Below, one piece after another: positions 44,635 through 57,031 of a stretch of 64,000 bases of DNA. The notes beneath the pieces are model-generated. The model saw only the letters and a program-made list of their open reading frames with translations. It did not search any database and was not told the DNA's origin. Within the stretch, counting starts at the first letter, position 1, and the number at the start of each line of letters is the position of its first letter. Source of the stretch: Salmonella enterica subsp. arizonae. Lineage in GTDB: Bacteria > Pseudomonadota > Gammaproteobacteria > Enterobacterales > Enterobacteriaceae. The stretch covers positions 124,001 to 188,000 of the forward strand of contig NZ_VXJW01000007.1 in the NCBI RefSeq assembly GCF_008692845.1. The letters are read 5' to 3'. The position numbers and the translations under genes are program-made.

Positions 44635-47079
44635 ATGTCACAAGATCCTTTCCAGGAACGCGAAGCAGAAAAATACGCGAATCCTATCCCGAGCCGGGAA
44701 TTTATCCTCGAACATTTAACGAAACGTGAAAAACCGGCCAGTCGCGAAGAACTGGCCATAGAACTGAATATTGAAGGCGAAGAGCAGCTTGAAGCCTTAC
44801 GTCGCCGCCTGCGCGCGATGGAGCGCGACGGACAACTGGTCTTTACCCGCCGCCAGTGTTATGCGCTGCCGGAACGCCTCGACCTGCTGAAAGGCACCGT
44901 GATCGGTCATCGTGACGGTTACGGTTTCTTGCGTGTCGAAGGCCGTAAAGACGATCTGTATCTTTCCAGCGAGCAGATGAAAACCTGTATACACGGCGAT
45001 CAGGTGCTGGCGCAGCCGCTGGGCGCCGATCGTAAAGGTCGCCGCGAGGCGCGTATCGTCCGTGTTCTGGTGCCGAAAACCAGCCAGATAGTAGGGCGTT
45101 ACTTTACTGATGCGGGCGTTGGTTTCGTGGTGCCGGACGACAGTCGTCTGAGTTTCGACATTCTTATCCCGCCAGAAGATGTCATGGGCGCGCGCATGGG
45201 ATTCGTGGTCGTGGTTGAACTGACCCAACGTCCAACCCGCCGTACCAAAGCGGTAGGGAAAATCGTTGAAGTACTGGGCGACAATATGGGCACCGGTATG
45301 GCGGTTGATATGGCGCTGCGCACCCATGAAATTCCTTACATCTGGCCGCAGGCGGTAGAGCAACAGGTCGCCGGACTGAAAGAAGAGGTGCCGGAAGAGG
45401 CGAAAGCAGGTCGTGTCGATCTACGCGATTTACCTCTAGTCACTATTGATGGCGAAGATGCGCGTGATTTTGACGACGCGGTTTACTGTGAGAAAAAACG
45501 CGGCGGCGGCTGGCGTTTGTGGGTCGCTATTGCTGACGTGAGCTATTATGTACGGCCGCCAACGCCGCTGGATCGTGAGGCGCGCAATCGCGGCACGTCG
45601 GTTTACTTCCCGTCACAGGTTGTCCCAATGTTGCCGGAGGTACTCTCCAACGGCCTGTGTTCGCTGAACCCGCAGGTTGACAGGCTGTGTATGGTCTGTG
45701 AAATGACCATCTCGGCGAAAGGTCGGCTGACCGGCTACAAATTCTATGAAGCGGTGATGAGCTCCCATGCGCGTCTGACCTATACCAAAGTCTGGCATAT
45801 GTTGCAGGGCGACCAGGAGCTGCGGGAACAATATGCGCCGCTGGTGAAGCATATCGAAGAGCTGCACAACCTCTACAACGTGCTGGATAAAGCGCGTGAA
45901 GAGCGCGGGGGGATCTCGTTTGAGAGCGAAGAGGCGAAGTTTATCTTTAACGCCGAACGCCGTATTGAGCGTATCGAACAGACCCAGCGTAATGACGCGC
46001 ATAAGCTTATCGAAGAGTGCATGATCATGGCGAATATCTCGGCAGCGCGTTTTGTCGAAAAAGCCAAAGAGCCGGCGCTATTTCGTATCCATGATAAGCC
46101 AACCACCGAAGCGATTACCTCATTCCGCTCTGTACTGGCGGAACTGGGGCTGGAGTTGCCGGGCGGAAATAAACCGGAGCCGCGCGATTATGCCGAACTG
46201 CTTGAATCGATTGCCGACAGACCGGACGCGGAAATGCTGCAAACGATGCTGCTGCGTTCAATGAAGCAGGCGATTTACGATCCGGAAAACCGTGGGCACT
46301 TTGGCCTGGCGTTGCAGTCTTATGCGCACTTTACCTCGCCGATTCGCCGCTACCCGGATCTCTCTTTGCACCGCGCCATTAAGTACCTGCTGGCGAAAGA
46401 ACAAGGGAACAAGGGTAACACTACAGAAACGGGCGGCTATCACTATTCGATGGAAGAGATGTTGCAGCTCGGCCAACACTGTTCAATGGCGGAACGCCGC
46501 GCTGATGAAGCGACGCGCGATGTCTCCGACTGGCTGAAGTGTGACTTTATGCTGGATCAGGTGGGTAACGTCTTTAAGGGCGTGATTGCGAGCGTCACCG
46601 GTTTCGGCTTCTTTGTCCGTCTTGATGAACTGTTTATTGATGGGCTGGTACACGTTTCCTCACTGGATAACGATTATTATCGCTTCGATCAGGTCGGGCA
46701 ACGTCTGATTGGCGAGTCCGGCGGACAAACGTATCGTCTGGGCGACCGGGTCGAGGTACGCGTCGAAGCGGTAAATATGGACGAGCGAAAAATTGACTTT
46801 AGCCTGATCTCCAGTGAGCGCGCACCGCGTAACGTCGGCAAAACGGCGCGTGAAAAAGCGAAAAAAGGCGAAAGTAAAAATGCCGGTAAGCGTCGCCAGG
46901 TCGGTAAAAAAGTTAACTTCGAGCCTGATAGCGCTTTCCGCGGCGAGAAAAAAGGTAAAGCAAAGCCGAAAGCAGAGAAAAAAGGCGATAAAAAAGCGAA
47001 AAAACCATCGGCAAAAACGCTAAAAATCGCCGCGGCTACCAAAGCAAAACGCGCCGCGAAAAAGAAATCCGCGGAGTAA
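44635..47079 (+). CDS. rnr: Ribonuclease R
   Basis: RNase R is a 3'-5' exoribonuclease able to degrade structured RNA, important in rRNA quality control and trans-translation. The start [17 protein letters not shown] follows GGAGG at about 44624 and gives 814 residues. An N-terminal helix-turn-helix and cold-shock OB folds lead to the RNB domain with [17 protein letters not shown] (acidic metal site, near 270). Then come an S1 domain ([19 protein letters not shown]) and a Lys-rich tail of about 80 residues ([20 protein letters not shown]). Confidence 0.97.
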   Translation: MSQDPFQEREAEKYANPIPSREFILEHLTKREKPASREELAIELNIEGEEQLEALRRRLRAMERDGQLVFTRRQCYALPERLDLLKGTVIGHRDGYGFLRVEGRKDDLYLSSEQMKTCIHGDQVLAQPLGADRKGRREARIVRVLVPKTSQIVGRYFTDAGVGFVVPDDSRLSFDILIPPEDVMGARMGFVVVVELTQRPTRRTKAVGKIVEVLGDNMGTGMAVDMALRTHEIPYIWPQAVEQQVAGLKEEVPEEAKAGRVDLRDLPLVTIDGEDARDFDDAVYCEKKRGGGWRLWVAIADVSYYVRPPTPLDREARNRGTSVYFPSQVVPMLPEVLSNGLCSLNPQVDRLCMVCEMTISAKGRLTGYKFYEAVMSSHARLTYTKVWHMLQGDQELREQYAPLVKHIEELHNLYNVLDKAREERGGISFESEEAKFIFNAERRIERIEQTQRNDAHKLIEECMIMANISAARFVEKAKEPALFRIHDKPTTEAITSFRSVLAELGLELPGGNKPEPRDYAELLESIADRPDAEMLQTMLLRSMKQAIYDPENRGHFGLALQSYAHFTSPIRRYPDLSLHRAIKYLLAKEQGNKGNTTETGGYHYSMEEMLQLGQHCSMAERRADEATRDVSDWLKCDFMLDQVGNVFKGVIASVTGFGFFVRLDELFIDGLVHVSSLDNDYYRFDQVGQRLIGESGGQTYRLGDRVEVRVEAVNMDERKIDFSLISSERAPRNVGKTAREKAKKGESKNAGKRRQVGKKVNFEPDSAFRGEKKGKAKPKAEKKGDKKAKKPSAKTLKIAAATKAKRAAKKKSAE

Positions 47080-47092
47080 ATTTCCCCTTATA

Positions 47093-47125
47093 AGCCGGGT
47101 AAGCGTAGCGCTCCCGGCAAAAGCC
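47093..47125. repeat. REP-like stem between rnr and rlmB
   Basis: agccgggtaagcgtagcgctcccggc, an imperfect REP-like palindrome in the 63-nt rnr-rlmB gap. Confidence 0.5.
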
Positions 47126-47142
47126 ATGAATGAGAATCATCA

Positions 47143-47874
47143 ATGAGTGAAATGATTTACGGCATCCACGCGGTGCAGGCCCTGTTGGAGCGTGCTCCTG
47201 AACGTTTTCAGGATGTCTTTATCCTAAAAGGGCGTGAAGACAAACGCCTGCTGCCGTTGATCCATGCATTAGAAGCGCAGAGCGTTGTTATTCAACTGGC
47301 AAACCGTCAGTTTCTGGATGAGAAAAGCGAAGGCGCGGTACACCAGGGCATTATCGCCCGTGTGAAACCCGGCCGGCAATATCAGGAAAACGATCTACCG
47401 GATCTGATCGCGTTGCATGAGCGCCCCTTTTTATTGATCCTCGATGGCGTCACCGATCCGCATAACCTTGGCGCTTGTCTGCGTAGCGCCGATGCCGCAG
47501 GCGTACATGCGGTAATCGTGCCGAAAGACCGCTCCGCACAGCTCAATGCGACGGCGAAGAAAGTTGCCTGCGGCGCAGCGGAAAGCGTGCCGCTAATCCG
47601 GGTCACTAACCTGGCGCGCACGATGCGTATGTTGCAGGAAGAGAATATCTGGATTGTCGGGACGGCGGGCGAGGCTGACCATACGCTGTACCAGAGTAAA
47701 ATGCCTGGCCGTATGGCGCTGGTCATGGGCGCAGAAGGTGAAGGTATGCGCCGTCTGACCCGTGAGCACTGCGATGAGCTGATCAGTATTCCTATGGCTG
47801 GTAGCGTGTCGTCGCTGAATGTCTCGGTCGCGACGGGGATTTGTCTGTTTGAAGCTGTTCGCCAGCGAATCTGA
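47143..47874 (+). CDS. rlmB: 23S rRNA (G2251-2'-O)-methyltransferase RlmB
   Basis: This SpoU/TrmH-family (SPOUT) enzyme has 243 residues. The three family motifs are readable: [16 protein letters not shown] (near 113-128), VMGAEGEGM (near 194-202), and [20 protein letters not shown] (near 216-235), which form the knotted SAM site. The N-terminal EIYG-like substrate-binding domain starts [20 protein letters not shown]. It is terminated by a strong hairpin. Confidence 0.97.
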   Translation: MSEMIYGIHAVQALLERAPERFQDVFILKGREDKRLLPLIHALEAQSVVIQLANRQFLDEKSEGAVHQGIIARVKPGRQYQENDLPDLIALHERPFLLILDGVTDPHNLGACLRSADAAGVHAVIVPKDRSAQLNATAKKVACGAAESVPLIRVTNLARTMRMLQEENIWIVGTAGEADHTLYQSKMPGRMALVMGAEGEGMRRLTREHCDELISIPMAGSVSSLNVSVATGICLFEAVRQRI

Positions 47875-47898
47875 CGTTAACATTATTTTTTTCACAAA

Positions 47899-47927
47899 AA
47901 CCATCCATAATCGGATGGTTTTTTTTT
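47899..47927 (+). terminator. rlmB terminator
   Basis: AACCATCC-ataatc-GGATGGTT followed by TTTTTTT, 24 nt after the rlmB stop. A classical Rho-independent terminator. Confidence 0.9.
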
Positions 47928-48005
47928 ATCTTTGACTGGTAATATAAAAGGCAAAACTTACCTGTAGTTCCTTTTATTTATAAAAAATGAGATAGAGATA
48001 AGAAT

Positions 48006-48402
48006 ATGGCATGGACTCCACGGACGTTGGCTGATGCATTAAACAACCTCGCCGAAATAGATATTGATATAATAAATATTTATTAATAATAAAGTGAATA
48101 ATTATGACATTTTACTCGTGACTGTTTTATTTACCTCGCAATAAGTAATTATCGAGGCTTATACATGTCCGGTAAATGCTATTAGAAATACTTCTGAATT
48201 TAACCTTTACTTGCTTAGAGATCAGAAGGTTTTACCGCTGTCTTCGGTGGGTATTACCTGGGTGAAACAGGAAGGATATTATGTTGCTTTTGGCGCGTTG
48301 TCGTTAAATTCTTCACTTGACGATGTGACACTGGAAATCACCACGCTTGTAGAAAATGCGTTGGATGTCGCTGAAATAATACAAGATTACTCTCAGGAAT
48401 AA
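48006..48402 (+). pseudogene. yjfI: yjfI remnant (DUF2170)
   Basis: Two out-of-frame pieces of one gene. ATG 48006 opens MAWTPRTLADALNNLAEIDI, the DUF2170 N-terminus, but stops at 48086. From 48145 another frame reads CPVNAIRNTSEFNLYLLRDQ, then KVLPLSSVGITWVKQEGYYV and FGALSLNSSLDDVTLEITTL, to a natural stop at 48402. E. coli YjfI is about 133 residues; part of the middle is missing or scrambled by AT-rich sequence. First gene of the degraded yjfIJKLMC operon. Confidence 0.75.
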
Positions 48403-48416
48403 TACAGGCGGCCTTC

Positions 48417-48641
48417 AGGGGAATTTTAAAAAGTTTGTTCACGTTAGGTAAATCATTCGTTGCTCAGGCAGAAGAAGCCATTGATGAAGCGCAGGGTGTA
48501 CGTATGCTGGAGCAACATATTCGCGATGCAAAAGCCGAACTGGATAAAGCAGGTAAATCCAGAGTGGATTTGTTGGCGCGTGTGAAGTTAAGCCATGACA
48601 AGCTGAATGATTTACGTGAACGTAAAGCCAGCCTTGAAACT
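48417..48641 (+). pseudogene. yjfJ: yjfJ remnant (PspA/IM30 family)
   Basis: From 48420 the frame reads GILKSLFTLGKSFVAQAEEA, then IDEAQGVRMLEQHIRDAKAE and DLLARVKLSHDKLNDLRERK-ASLE, the N-terminal third of YjfJ, a PspA-like coiled-coil protein of about 230 residues. The codon where the initiator Met should be is AGG (48417-48419), so the start appears lost; a TTG at 48435 is a poor substitute. After about 73 codons the sequence jumps into yjfL. The rest of yjfJ and all of yjfK are absent. Confidence 0.8.
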
Positions 48642-48895
48642 TTTTATTGGCGCGGCAATGATTATTATATTCCTTTTTATTTACTCAAAGATAACGCCGT
48701 ATAATGAATGGCAGTTGATAAAAAATAACAATACCGCGGCATCGCTGGCATTTAGCGGTACGTTGTTGGGTTATGTTATCCCCTTGTCCAGTGCGGCGAT
48801 AAACTCGGTCAGCATTCCGGACTATTTCGCCTGGGGCGGCATTGCGCTGGTTATTCAGTTGCTGATTTATGGCTGCGTAAGGTTATACATCCCTA
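48642..48895 (+). pseudogene. yjfL: yjfL remnant (DUF350 membrane protein)
   Basis: Reading FIGAAMIIIFLFIYSKITPY, then [40 protein letters not shown] and [26 protein letters not shown], this matches E. coli YjfL from about residue 16 to 100 of 132. The N-terminus is replaced by the yjfJ junction in a different frame and the C-terminus by the yjfC junction. Three hydrophobic helices remain, but there is no plausible start signal. Confidence 0.8.
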
Positions 48896-49073
48896 CGCTG
48901 ACGAGCCGATGATTTACCAGGCGTTTCAGCCTTTGCCGCGCTTTGGCGATAGCTATACGCTGATTGGCAGTTGGATCATTGACGATGAAGCCTCCGGAAT
49001 GGGGATTCGCGAGGACAATACGCTGATTACCAAAAACACTTCCCGTTTCGTCCCACATTATATTGCCGGTTAA
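48896..49073 (+). pseudogene. yjfC: yjfC remnant (glutathionylspermidine-synthase-like C-terminus)
   Basis: The last 55-60 codons of YjfC survive in frame: [20 protein letters not shown], then [20 protein letters not shown] and [17 protein letters not shown] to a stop at 49073. Intact YjfC is an ATP-grasp protein of about 387 residues. The end of yjfL, all of yjfM, and most of yjfC are missing at the junction near 48895. Confidence 0.8.
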
Positions 49074-49157
49074 TCATGCTTTTGTGATCTTCCTCCGGCG
49101 TTAATGGCGCGGTCATGACCATACTTGACTTCACCGCCATTGAAGGAGGGAGACACC

Positions 49158-50780
49158 ATGCCCTGGCAAACACATACCGTTTTTAATCAACCGACTCCGC
49201 TCAATAACAGTAACTTATTCCTGTCTGATGGCGCGCTGTGTGAAGCGGTTTCCCGCGAAGGCGCGGGATGGGACAGCGACCTTCTCGCCAGTATTGGCCA
49301 GCAACTGGGAACGGCGGAATCACTGGAACTGGGACGTCTGGCGAACGCGTATCCTCCTGAGTTGCAGCGTTATGATCCACAGGGACAGCGTCTGGATGAT
49401 GTTCGCTTTCATCCCGCCTGGCATCTGCTGATGCAGGGACTTTGCGCTAATCGGGTACATAATCTGTCTTGGACGGAGGACGCAAGGGCGGGGAGTTTTG
49501 TCGCCAGGGCGGCGCGTTTTGTATTACATGCTCAGGTAGAAGCGGGAACACTCTGTCCTGTCACGATGACCTTTGCCGCGACTCCGTTGCTATTGCAGAT
49601 GCTTCCCGCCACATTCCACGACTGGCTCGCGCCGCTGCGCAGCGATCGTTACGATTCGCATTTGCTGCCGGGCGGGCAAAAACGAGGTCTGCTCATCGGT
49701 ATGGGGATGACGGAAAAGCAGGGCGGCTCTGACGTGCTCAGTAATACAACCCGCGCGGATCGACTGGCGGATGGTTCATATCGGCTGGTGGGGCATAAAT
49801 GGTTTTTCTCTGTACCACAAAGCGATGCGCACCTGGTGCTGGCGCAGGCAAAGGGGGGGGTATCCTGTTTCTTTGTGCCGCGTTTTCTGCCTGACGGGCA
49901 ACGGAACGCTGTTCGTCTTGAGCGTCTGAAAGATAAACTGGGTAATCGCTCTAATGCTAGCGCCGAAGTGGAGTTTCAGGATGCTGTTGGCTGGCTGCTG
50001 GGAGAAGAGGGGGAAGGGATTCGGCATATCTTAAAGATGGGCGGTATGACGCGTTTTGACTGCGCGCTTGGGAGTCATGGCTTAATGCGACGCGCGTTTT
50101 CAGTCGCGATTTACCATGCTCATCAGCGTCAGGCTTTTGGTAAGCCGCTGATCGATCAACCGTTGATGCGGCAAACCTTAAGCCGTATGGCGTTATGCCT
50201 GGAGGGGCAGACGGCGCTTTTGTTTCGGCTGGCGCGCGCCTGGGAGCAACGTAGCGAGGCGAAAGAGGCATTATGGGCGCGATTATTGACACCGGCGGCG
50301 AAATTCGCCATCTGTAAGCAGGGAATTCCTTTTGTGGCTGAAGCGATGGAGGTTCTCGGCGGGATGGGGTATTGCGAAGAGAGCGAACTCCCGCGTCTGT
50401 ACCGTGAAATGCCGGTGAACAGCATCTGGGAAGGTTCCGGCAATATCATGTGCCTGGATGTACTCCGGGTGCTGACAAAACAACATGGCGTCTATGACGT
50501 GTTGGGTGAAGTTTTTGCGGAAGTCAAAGGTCAGGATCGCCATTATGACCGTGCGGTACGCCAGCTACAGCAACGTTTACGCAAACCGGACGAAGTCATG
50601 GGCAGAGAGATTACGCAGCAGCTTTTCTTGCTGGGATGCGGGGCGGAAATGCTTCGTCATGCCTCGCCGCCGCTGGCGCAGGCGTGGTGTCAGATGATGC
50701 TGGACACGCGCGGCGAAATGCCGTTGTCCGCACAGGTGCAAAATGATTTACTGTTACGGGCAACAGGGGGATTGCGGTAA
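49158..50780 (+). CDS. aidB: Acyl-CoA-dehydrogenase-like protein AidB
   Basis: AidB belongs to the adaptive response to alkylation damage; it binds FAD and DNA and is induced by Ada. The start MPWQTHTVFNQPTPLNN, after AAGGAGGG, gives 540 residues (541 in E. coli). The acyl-CoA dehydrogenase fold is shown by GMGMTEKQGGSDVLSNTT (FAD-binding loop, near 180-197) and by MEVLGGMGYCEESELPRLYR near 410. The C-terminal about 100 residues form the DNA-binding region. Confidence 0.96.
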   Translation: MPWQTHTVFNQPTPLNNSNLFLSDGALCEAVSREGAGWDSDLLASIGQQLGTAESLELGRLANAYPPELQRYDPQGQRLDDVRFHPAWHLLMQGLCANRVHNLSWTEDARAGSFVARAARFVLHAQVEAGTLCPVTMTFAATPLLLQMLPATFHDWLAPLRSDRYDSHLLPGGQKRGLLIGMGMTEKQGGSDVLSNTTRADRLADGSYRLVGHKWFFSVPQSDAHLVLAQAKGGVSCFFVPRFLPDGQRNAVRLERLKDKLGNRSNASAEVEFQDAVGWLLGEEGEGIRHILKMGGMTRFDCALGSHGLMRRAFSVAIYHAHQRQAFGKPLIDQPLMRQTLSRMALCLEGQTALLFRLARAWEQRSEAKEALWARLLTPAAKFAICKQGIPFVAEAMEVLGGMGYCEESELPRLYREMPVNSIWEGSGNIMCLDVLRVLTKQHGVYDVLGEVFAEVKGQDRHYDRAVRQLQQRLRKPDEVMGREITQQLFLLGCGAEMLRHASPPLAQAWCQMMLDTRGEMPLSAQVQNDLLLRATGGLR

Positions 50781-50867
50781 TATTTGACCCGGCAACGCGA
50801 ACGTGTCGACCTGATCCGGATGAGACCGCAACAGGCCGAATAAGAGGTAGCCGCCTTCCGTCGCGAG

Positions 50868-51143
50868 TCAGGCGTAGAGTATCGCCTGTACGCGCCAGTT
50901 ATCCGGCTGTTGTTCTTCATACATTTGAATAATTCTGTACCAGGACGCACCCTGTTCATCGGCTTTCAGGGCGATAATCCGCTCTACATCCTGTGGGTTT
51001 CCTGCAACATTACTGACCGAGATCAGGCCGATTTCATTCAGACCGGTTACGCAGTCAGCACTGGCGAATTCGGCAGACTGTGCCGTCGTACTCACCAGTC
51101 CGGCAGAAAGCAGCAGTGAGGATAAGGCAAGTTCTTGTTTCAT
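50868..51143 (-). CDS. yjfN: Small secreted DUF1471 (YhcN-family) protein YjfN
   Basis: The 91-residue protein starts MKQELALSSLLLSAGLVSTT; a longer in-frame upstream extension has no signal-peptide character. It has a cleavable signal peptide (ends near SAE), then a single BhsA/McbA-type domain: LNEIGLISVSNVAGNPQDVE and AQDEQGASWYRIIQMYEEQQ-like content ending QAILYA. Periplasmic. E. coli YjfN has been linked to activation of the DegP protease. It is followed 130 bp upstream by paralogue bsmA. Confidence 0.88.
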   Translation of the reverse strand: MKQELALSSLLLSAGLVSTTAQSAEFASADCVTGLNEIGLISVSNVAGNPQDVERIIALKADEQGASWYRIIQMYEEQQPDNWRVQAILYA

Positions 51144-51273
51144 CGTCAGCTCCTTATTACATATCCCGCAGTTAACAGGACGCTCCATCACGGTAAACCT
51201 GTTTGTGTATTGTGCACAGGTAAACGCATAGGGGCGCAAAGCAATGTAAAACTGACTAAAAATCAATCTACTG

Positions 51274-51603
51274 TTATTGACGATATAAAATGGCTTGTGA
51301 ATACCACTGTCCGGTTACAACCGTTTCATCCACCATTAAGATAACGTAATAATCGGCTTTCGCAGCGACGGCTTTTGCGCGGATTTCATCTATTGCATCA
51401 TCCGGGGAACCCCGAACCAGCGCGCTTACGGTTCCCATCCGCTGTAGTCCCTGCGTTTGATCGCGACGGATTTCCTGCGGGTGATCGGCGACAGGCGGCG
51501 CAGGTTGCGGCGTACCTTGCAGCACGCTACACGCGCTTAATAACAGTGCTGCTATTAATGAAGCAAACCGACGCATAACTCTATCTCGTTTCCTGATAAT
51601 CAT
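51274..51603 (-). CDS. bsmA: Biofilm-stress lipoprotein BsmA (YjfO)
   Basis: This 109-residue DUF1471-family lipoprotein has its lipobox at LLLSAC (Cys near 25). The mature part has a Pro/Gln-rich linker and the conserved strand-helix pattern GLQRMGTVSALVRGSPDDAI and YYVILMVDETVVTGQWYSQA. In E. coli BsmA is linked to biofilm formation and stress tolerance. A second Met nine codons in (MRRFASLIAA) may be the real start. Confidence 0.9.
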   Translation of the reverse strand: MIIRKRDRVMRRFASLIAALLLSACSVLQGTPQPAPPVADHPQEIRRDQTQGLQRMGTVSALVRGSPDDAIDEIRAKAVAAKADYYVILMVDETVVTGQWYSQAILYRQ

Positions 51604-51786
51604 AGTGTAATGCCTTATTGATTTCCCTTTAGGGGGAATGTTCCCGAAGTGTTACCTGTCACGCGATTTTCGAATGAAAATGTTGCGAAAGCGTAACCCA
51701 GTTCTCAAACATTATGAATTATTGCGCTATCCATAAACTTGCGTTAAGTATTTCTCCGTGGCATACCGGATAAAAAGGAGAGAATA

Positions 51787-52536
51787 ATGATAGCGATTGA
51801 AACACGACAATTAGCCGGGCGCGCTGTATTGCACGCCTTCCCGGAAGGGAACCGCGACGCGCCGCTTCCCTGTGTGGTGTTCTATCATGGCTTCACTTCC
51901 TCCAGCCTGGTTTATAGTTATTTTGCCGTTGCCCTGGCGCAGGCAGGGTTCCGGGTGATCATGCCGGATGCGCCGGAACATGGGGCTCGCTTCGGCGGCG
52001 ACTCACAGGGACGGATACACCGATTCTGGCAAATTCTGCAGCAAAACATGCAGGAGTTTGCGACGTTACGTGCGGCGATTCAGGCGGAAAACTGGCTGCC
52101 TGACGATCGTCTGGCGGTAGGCGGCGCTTCCATGGGCGGTATGACGGCGCTGGGCATTATGACACGTCACCGTGAGGTAAAATGCGGCGCCAGTTTAATG
52201 GGGTCAGGCTATTTTACCGAGCTTGCCCGGACGCTTTTCCCGCCGCTATCCCCGCAGAACCCGGCGCAGCAGGCGGAATTCGACAATATCATTGCGCCGC
52301 TGCGTGAATGGGAAGTTACGCACCAGTTGGAGCGACTGGCCGACAGGCCGCTTCTGTTGTGGCACGGTCAGGAGGATGACGTGGTGCCTGCTATCGAAAC
52401 CTTCCGGCTCCAGCAGGCACTCGCCGGGGCGAAGCTGGATAAGCATGTGACCTGTTTGTGGGCCGCAGGCGTCCGGCACCGCATTACGCCAGAAGCGTTG
52501 TCGGCGACGGTAACGTTTTTCCGACAGCATCTTTAA
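51787..52536 (+). CDS. yjfP: Carboxylesterase YjfP (alpha/beta hydrolase)
   Basis: The 249-residue cytoplasmic esterase has the oxyanion-hole motif [14 protein letters not shown] (near 32-45), the nucleophile elbow [12 protein letters not shown] (near 115-126, Ser), a catalytic Asp in [13 protein letters not shown] (near 197-209), and a His in [19 protein letters not shown] precedes the ATG. E. coli YjfP shows esterase activity on short-chain substrates. It converges on ulaR; the two stop codons overlap. Confidence 0.93.
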   Translation: MIAIETRQLAGRAVLHAFPEGNRDAPLPCVVFYHGFTSSSLVYSYFAVALAQAGFRVIMPDAPEHGARFGGDSQGRIHRFWQILQQNMQEFATLRAAIQAENWLPDDRLAVGGASMGGMTALGIMTRHREVKCGASLMGSGYFTELARTLFPPLSPQNPAQQAEFDNIIAPLREWEVTHQLERLADRPLLLWHGQEDDVVPAIETFRLQQALAGAKLDKHVTCLWAAGVRHRITPEALSATVTFFRQHL

Positions 52537-53288
52537 ACGCGGAGTATGCTCACGCCCTGGGCTTCCAATTGTTGTAAAACCTCCGGATTGGCATTTTTGC
52601 CGGTAATCAGCATATCTATCTGATCGGCGCGGCTGAATAACATTCCCGCGCGTTCCCCAATTTTACTGCTATCGACCAGCGCGACCAGTTTCCCGACTAC
52701 ACTGAGCATTTTTTGTTCCGCCATGGCGGTCAGCATATCGGTTTTATACAGACCATCCGCAGTTAAGCCCTTTCCGCTGGTAAACATCCAGTGGCCAGCA
52801 TAGAGACTGTTTTCACTTCCCTGCGGGCTCAGGGTAATTGACTGGCTTTTGTTGTACTGACCGCCCATGATAATTACGCTTTCATGCTCTTGATCGATCA
52901 GGTAATTCGCCAGCGGCAGATAGTTGGTAATGATCTGTACCGGCTTCCCGCACATTTCACGCCCTAACAGGAAGGCGGTGGAGCCACAGTTAATCACCAC
53001 GCTTTCACCCGGATTCACCAGTTGCGACGCCGCTTTCGCAATGCGCACTTTTTCATCGTGGTTTTGTGCCTGGTGCAGATTCATCGGCGTCCAGCGAGGC
53101 CGCTGTTGAGTGATGGCCTCTGCGCCGTTGCGAACTTTTTTAAGTTTGCCGCTTTCGTCGAGCTTGTTGATGTCACGGCGCGCTGTCGCCGGGGAGATCC
53201 CCAGACGCTCAATCACGTTTTCGACGGTAACAAAGCCCAACTGTGCCAGCATATCCAGCAGTATCTGATGTCTTTGTGCTTCAGTCAT
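52533..53288 (-). CDS. ulaR: L-ascorbate utilisation repressor UlaR
   Basis: This DeoR-family repressor of the ula regulon has 251 residues. The N-terminal winged helix-turn-helix carries the family pattern [20 protein letters not shown], then [20 protein letters not shown]. The C-terminal ligand domain (DeoRC fold) contains [20 protein letters not shown] and [10 protein letters not shown]. The E. coli protein releases DNA on binding L-ascorbate-6-phosphate, the substrate of UlaG. It ends overlapping yjfP in the opposite direction. Confidence 0.96.
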   Translation of the reverse strand: MTEAQRHQILLDMLAQLGFVTVENVIERLGISPATARRDINKLDESGKLKKVRNGAEAITQQRPRWTPMNLHQAQNHDEKVRIAKAASQLVNPGESVVINCGSTAFLLGREMCGKPVQIITNYLPLANYLIDQEHESVIIMGGQYNKSQSITLSPQGSENSLYAGHWMFTSGKGLTADGLYKTDMLTAMAEQKMLSVVGKLVALVDSSKIGERAGMLFSRADQIDMLITGKNANPEVLQQLEAQGVSILRV

Positions 53289-53393
53289 GAGCTATTCCGA
53301 TACAAATTGATTTGAAAAGATGATATTTGAAATAGCCTGGAAATACTAAAGTAAATGGGAAAAAATGCCGGGTAATCCCGGCATGATATCGAC

Positions 53394-54458
53394 TCACAGG
53401 AAGGATTTAAACGGTAGATCGGGCTCAATCGTAAAGCAATCGTCAAAACCGCGCGGATAGTGGTATTCGAAATTGTCTTTATCCAGCGGCCAGGTAAACT
53501 TGCCGCCAACCTGCCAGATAAACGGTTTAAAACCATACTTCAGGCGATCTTTCTTCATTTCCCATAGCACGCGGATCTCCTGCGGATCGGCCTGGAAGTT
53601 CGACCAGATATCGTGATGGAACGGGATCACTACTTTGGTATTCAGCGATTCCGCCATGCGTAGAATATCCGCGCTGGTCATTTTATCCGTAATACCGCGT
53701 GGGTTTTCGCCGTAGGAACCAAGCGCGACATCGATTTGATGCTCGTTGCCGTGTTTCGCGTAATAGTTGGAGTAGTGAGAATCGCCGCTGTGATAGAGAC
53801 TGCCGCCTGGCGTTTTAAACAGATAGTTAACCGCGCGTACATCCATGCCGTCCGGCAGTACGCCTGCGGCTTTCTGATCGGCGGGCAGTGTGATTAATGC
53901 GGTACGGTCAAAAGCATCAAGCGCATGAATTTCAATATCTTTTACTTTCACCACATCGCCCGGTTTTACCACGATGCAGCGTTCTTTCGGGACGCCCCAG
54001 CCAACCCATAAGTCCACACAGGTCTGCGGGCCGATAAACGGAACATCATCGGCGCAATTCTGCATTACGGCCGCCGCCACATTGACGTCAATGTGATCGT
54101 TATGGTCATGGGTCGCCAGTATGGCGTCAACCTGACGGATAGCGAAAGGATCGAGAACAAACGGCGTGGTACGCAGGTTAGGCTGTAATTTTTTGACGCC
54201 GGCCATACGCTGCATCTGATGGCCGGTTTTCATCAGCGGATTACCGTGGCTTTGTTTACCGGTACCGCACCAGAAATCGACGCATACGTTAGTACCGCCT
54301 TCAGATTTTAGCCAGATACCGGTACAGCCCAGCCACCACATGGCGAACGTGCCCGGCGCGACCTGCTCTTGCTCAATCTCTTCATTCAGCCAGCTTCCCC
54401 ACTCCGGAAACGTGCTCAGAATCCATGATTCACGCGTGATGCTTTGTACTTTACTCAT
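53394..54458 (-). CDS. ulaG: L-ascorbate-6-phosphate lactonase UlaG
   Basis: UlaG opens the lactone ring of L-ascorbate-6-phosphate. The start [16 protein letters not shown] gives 354 residues, the E. coli length; five more upstream codons (MKVNA) are less likely. A metallo-beta-lactamase fold is shown by [16 protein letters not shown] (near 109-124) with the metal-binding HxHxDH-like motif, and [15 protein letters not shown]. It is divergent from ulaABCDEF. Confidence 0.96.
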   Translation of the reverse strand: MSKVQSITRESWILSTFPEWGSWLNEEIEQEQVAPGTFAMWWLGCTGIWLKSEGGTNVCVDFWCGTGKQSHGNPLMKTGHQMQRMAGVKKLQPNLRTTPFVLDPFAIRQVDAILATHDHNDHIDVNVAAAVMQNCADDVPFIGPQTCVDLWVGWGVPKERCIVVKPGDVVKVKDIEIHALDAFDRTALITLPADQKAAGVLPDGMDVRAVNYLFKTPGGSLYHSGDSHYSNYYAKHGNEHQIDVALGSYGENPRGITDKMTSADILRMAESLNTKVVIPFHHDIWSNFQADPQEIRVLWEMKKDRLKYGFKPFIWQVGGKFTWPLDKDNFEYHYPRGFDDCFTIEPDLPFKSFL

Positions 54459-56221
<1,763 letters not shown>

Positions 56222-56233
56222 GGAGTTTGGATT

Positions 56234-56542
56234 ATGACCGTACGTATTCTGGCTGTATGTGGCAATGGGCAAGGCAGTTCCATGATCATGAAAATGAAAG
56301 TGGATCAGTTTTTAACCCAGTCCAATATCGACCACACGGTAAATAGCTGCGCGGTGGGCGAGTACAAAAGTGAGCTGAACGGCGCGGACATCATCATCGC
56401 TTCCACCCACATTGCAGGCGAAATCAGCGTGACGGGCAACAAATATGTGGTTGGCGTGCGTAACATGCTATCGCCCGCTGACTTTGGCCCAAAACTGCTG
56501 GAAGTGATCAGAGCGCATTTTCCACAGGACGTGAAGAAGTAA
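56234..56542 (+). CDS. ulaB: Ascorbate PTS component IIB UlaB
   Basis: This phosphocarrier has 102 residues. The phosphorylated Cys is Cys9 in the P-loop-like [14 protein letters not shown]. Phosphate passes from UlaC to this Cys and then to ascorbate bound by UlaA. TAAGGAG precedes the ATG; nine nt separate it from ulaC. Confidence 0.96.
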   Translation: MTVRILAVCGNGQGSSMIMKMKVDQFLTQSNIDHTVNSCAVGEYKSELNGADIIIASTHIAGEISVTGNKYVVGVRNMLSPADFGPKLLEVIRAHFPQDVKK

Positions 56543-56551
56543 GGACGCAAC

Positions 56552-57019
56552 ATGAAATTACGTGATTCGCTGGCGCAAAACCATTCCATTCGTTTACAGG
56601 CGGAAGCCGACACCTGGCAAGAAGCTGTCAAGATCGGCGTCGATTTGCTGGTGGCTGCCGACGTGGTGGAGCCGCGCTATTACCAGGCCATTCTCGATGG
56701 CGTTGAGCAGTTTGGCCCCTATTTTGTGATTGCCCCCGGCCTGGCGATGCCGCATGGCCGCCCGGAAGAAGGGGTCAAGAAAACCGGTTTTGCTCTGGTG
56801 ACGCTGAAAAAGCCGCTGGCGTTTAACCACGAAGATAACGATCCGGTCGATATTCTGATCACCATGGCGGCAGTCGACGCGAATACCCATCAGGAAGTGG
56901 GCATCATGCAGATCGTCAATCTGTTTGAAGATGAAGCCAATTTTGACCGTTTACGCGCCTGCCGCACCGAGCAGGATGTACTGGATTTAATTGATAACGC
57001 CACTGCGGCGGCTGTTTAA
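56552..57019 (+). CDS. ulaC: Ascorbate PTS component IIA UlaC
   Basis: This EIIA domain of the mannitol/fructose type has 155 residues. The active His is in [17 protein letters not shown] (near 63-79), the standard PTS_EIIA_2 signature. It accepts phosphate from HPr and gives it to UlaB. Co-translated with ulaB and followed 12 nt later by ulaD. Confidence 0.96.
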   Translation: MKLRDSLAQNHSIRLQAEADTWQEAVKIGVDLLVAADVVEPRYYQAILDGVEQFGPYFVIAPGLAMPHGRPEEGVKKTGFALVTLKKPLAFNHEDNDPVDILITMAAVDANTHQEVGIMQIVNLFEDEANFDRLRACRTEQDVLDLIDNATAAAV

Positions 57020-57031
57020 GGGAGAAACAAA

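Noticed and set aside
47875..49157. A novel accessory cassette between rlmB and aidB
   Set aside because: Every readable segment matches part of the known yjfIJKLMC operon; this is decay, not new content.
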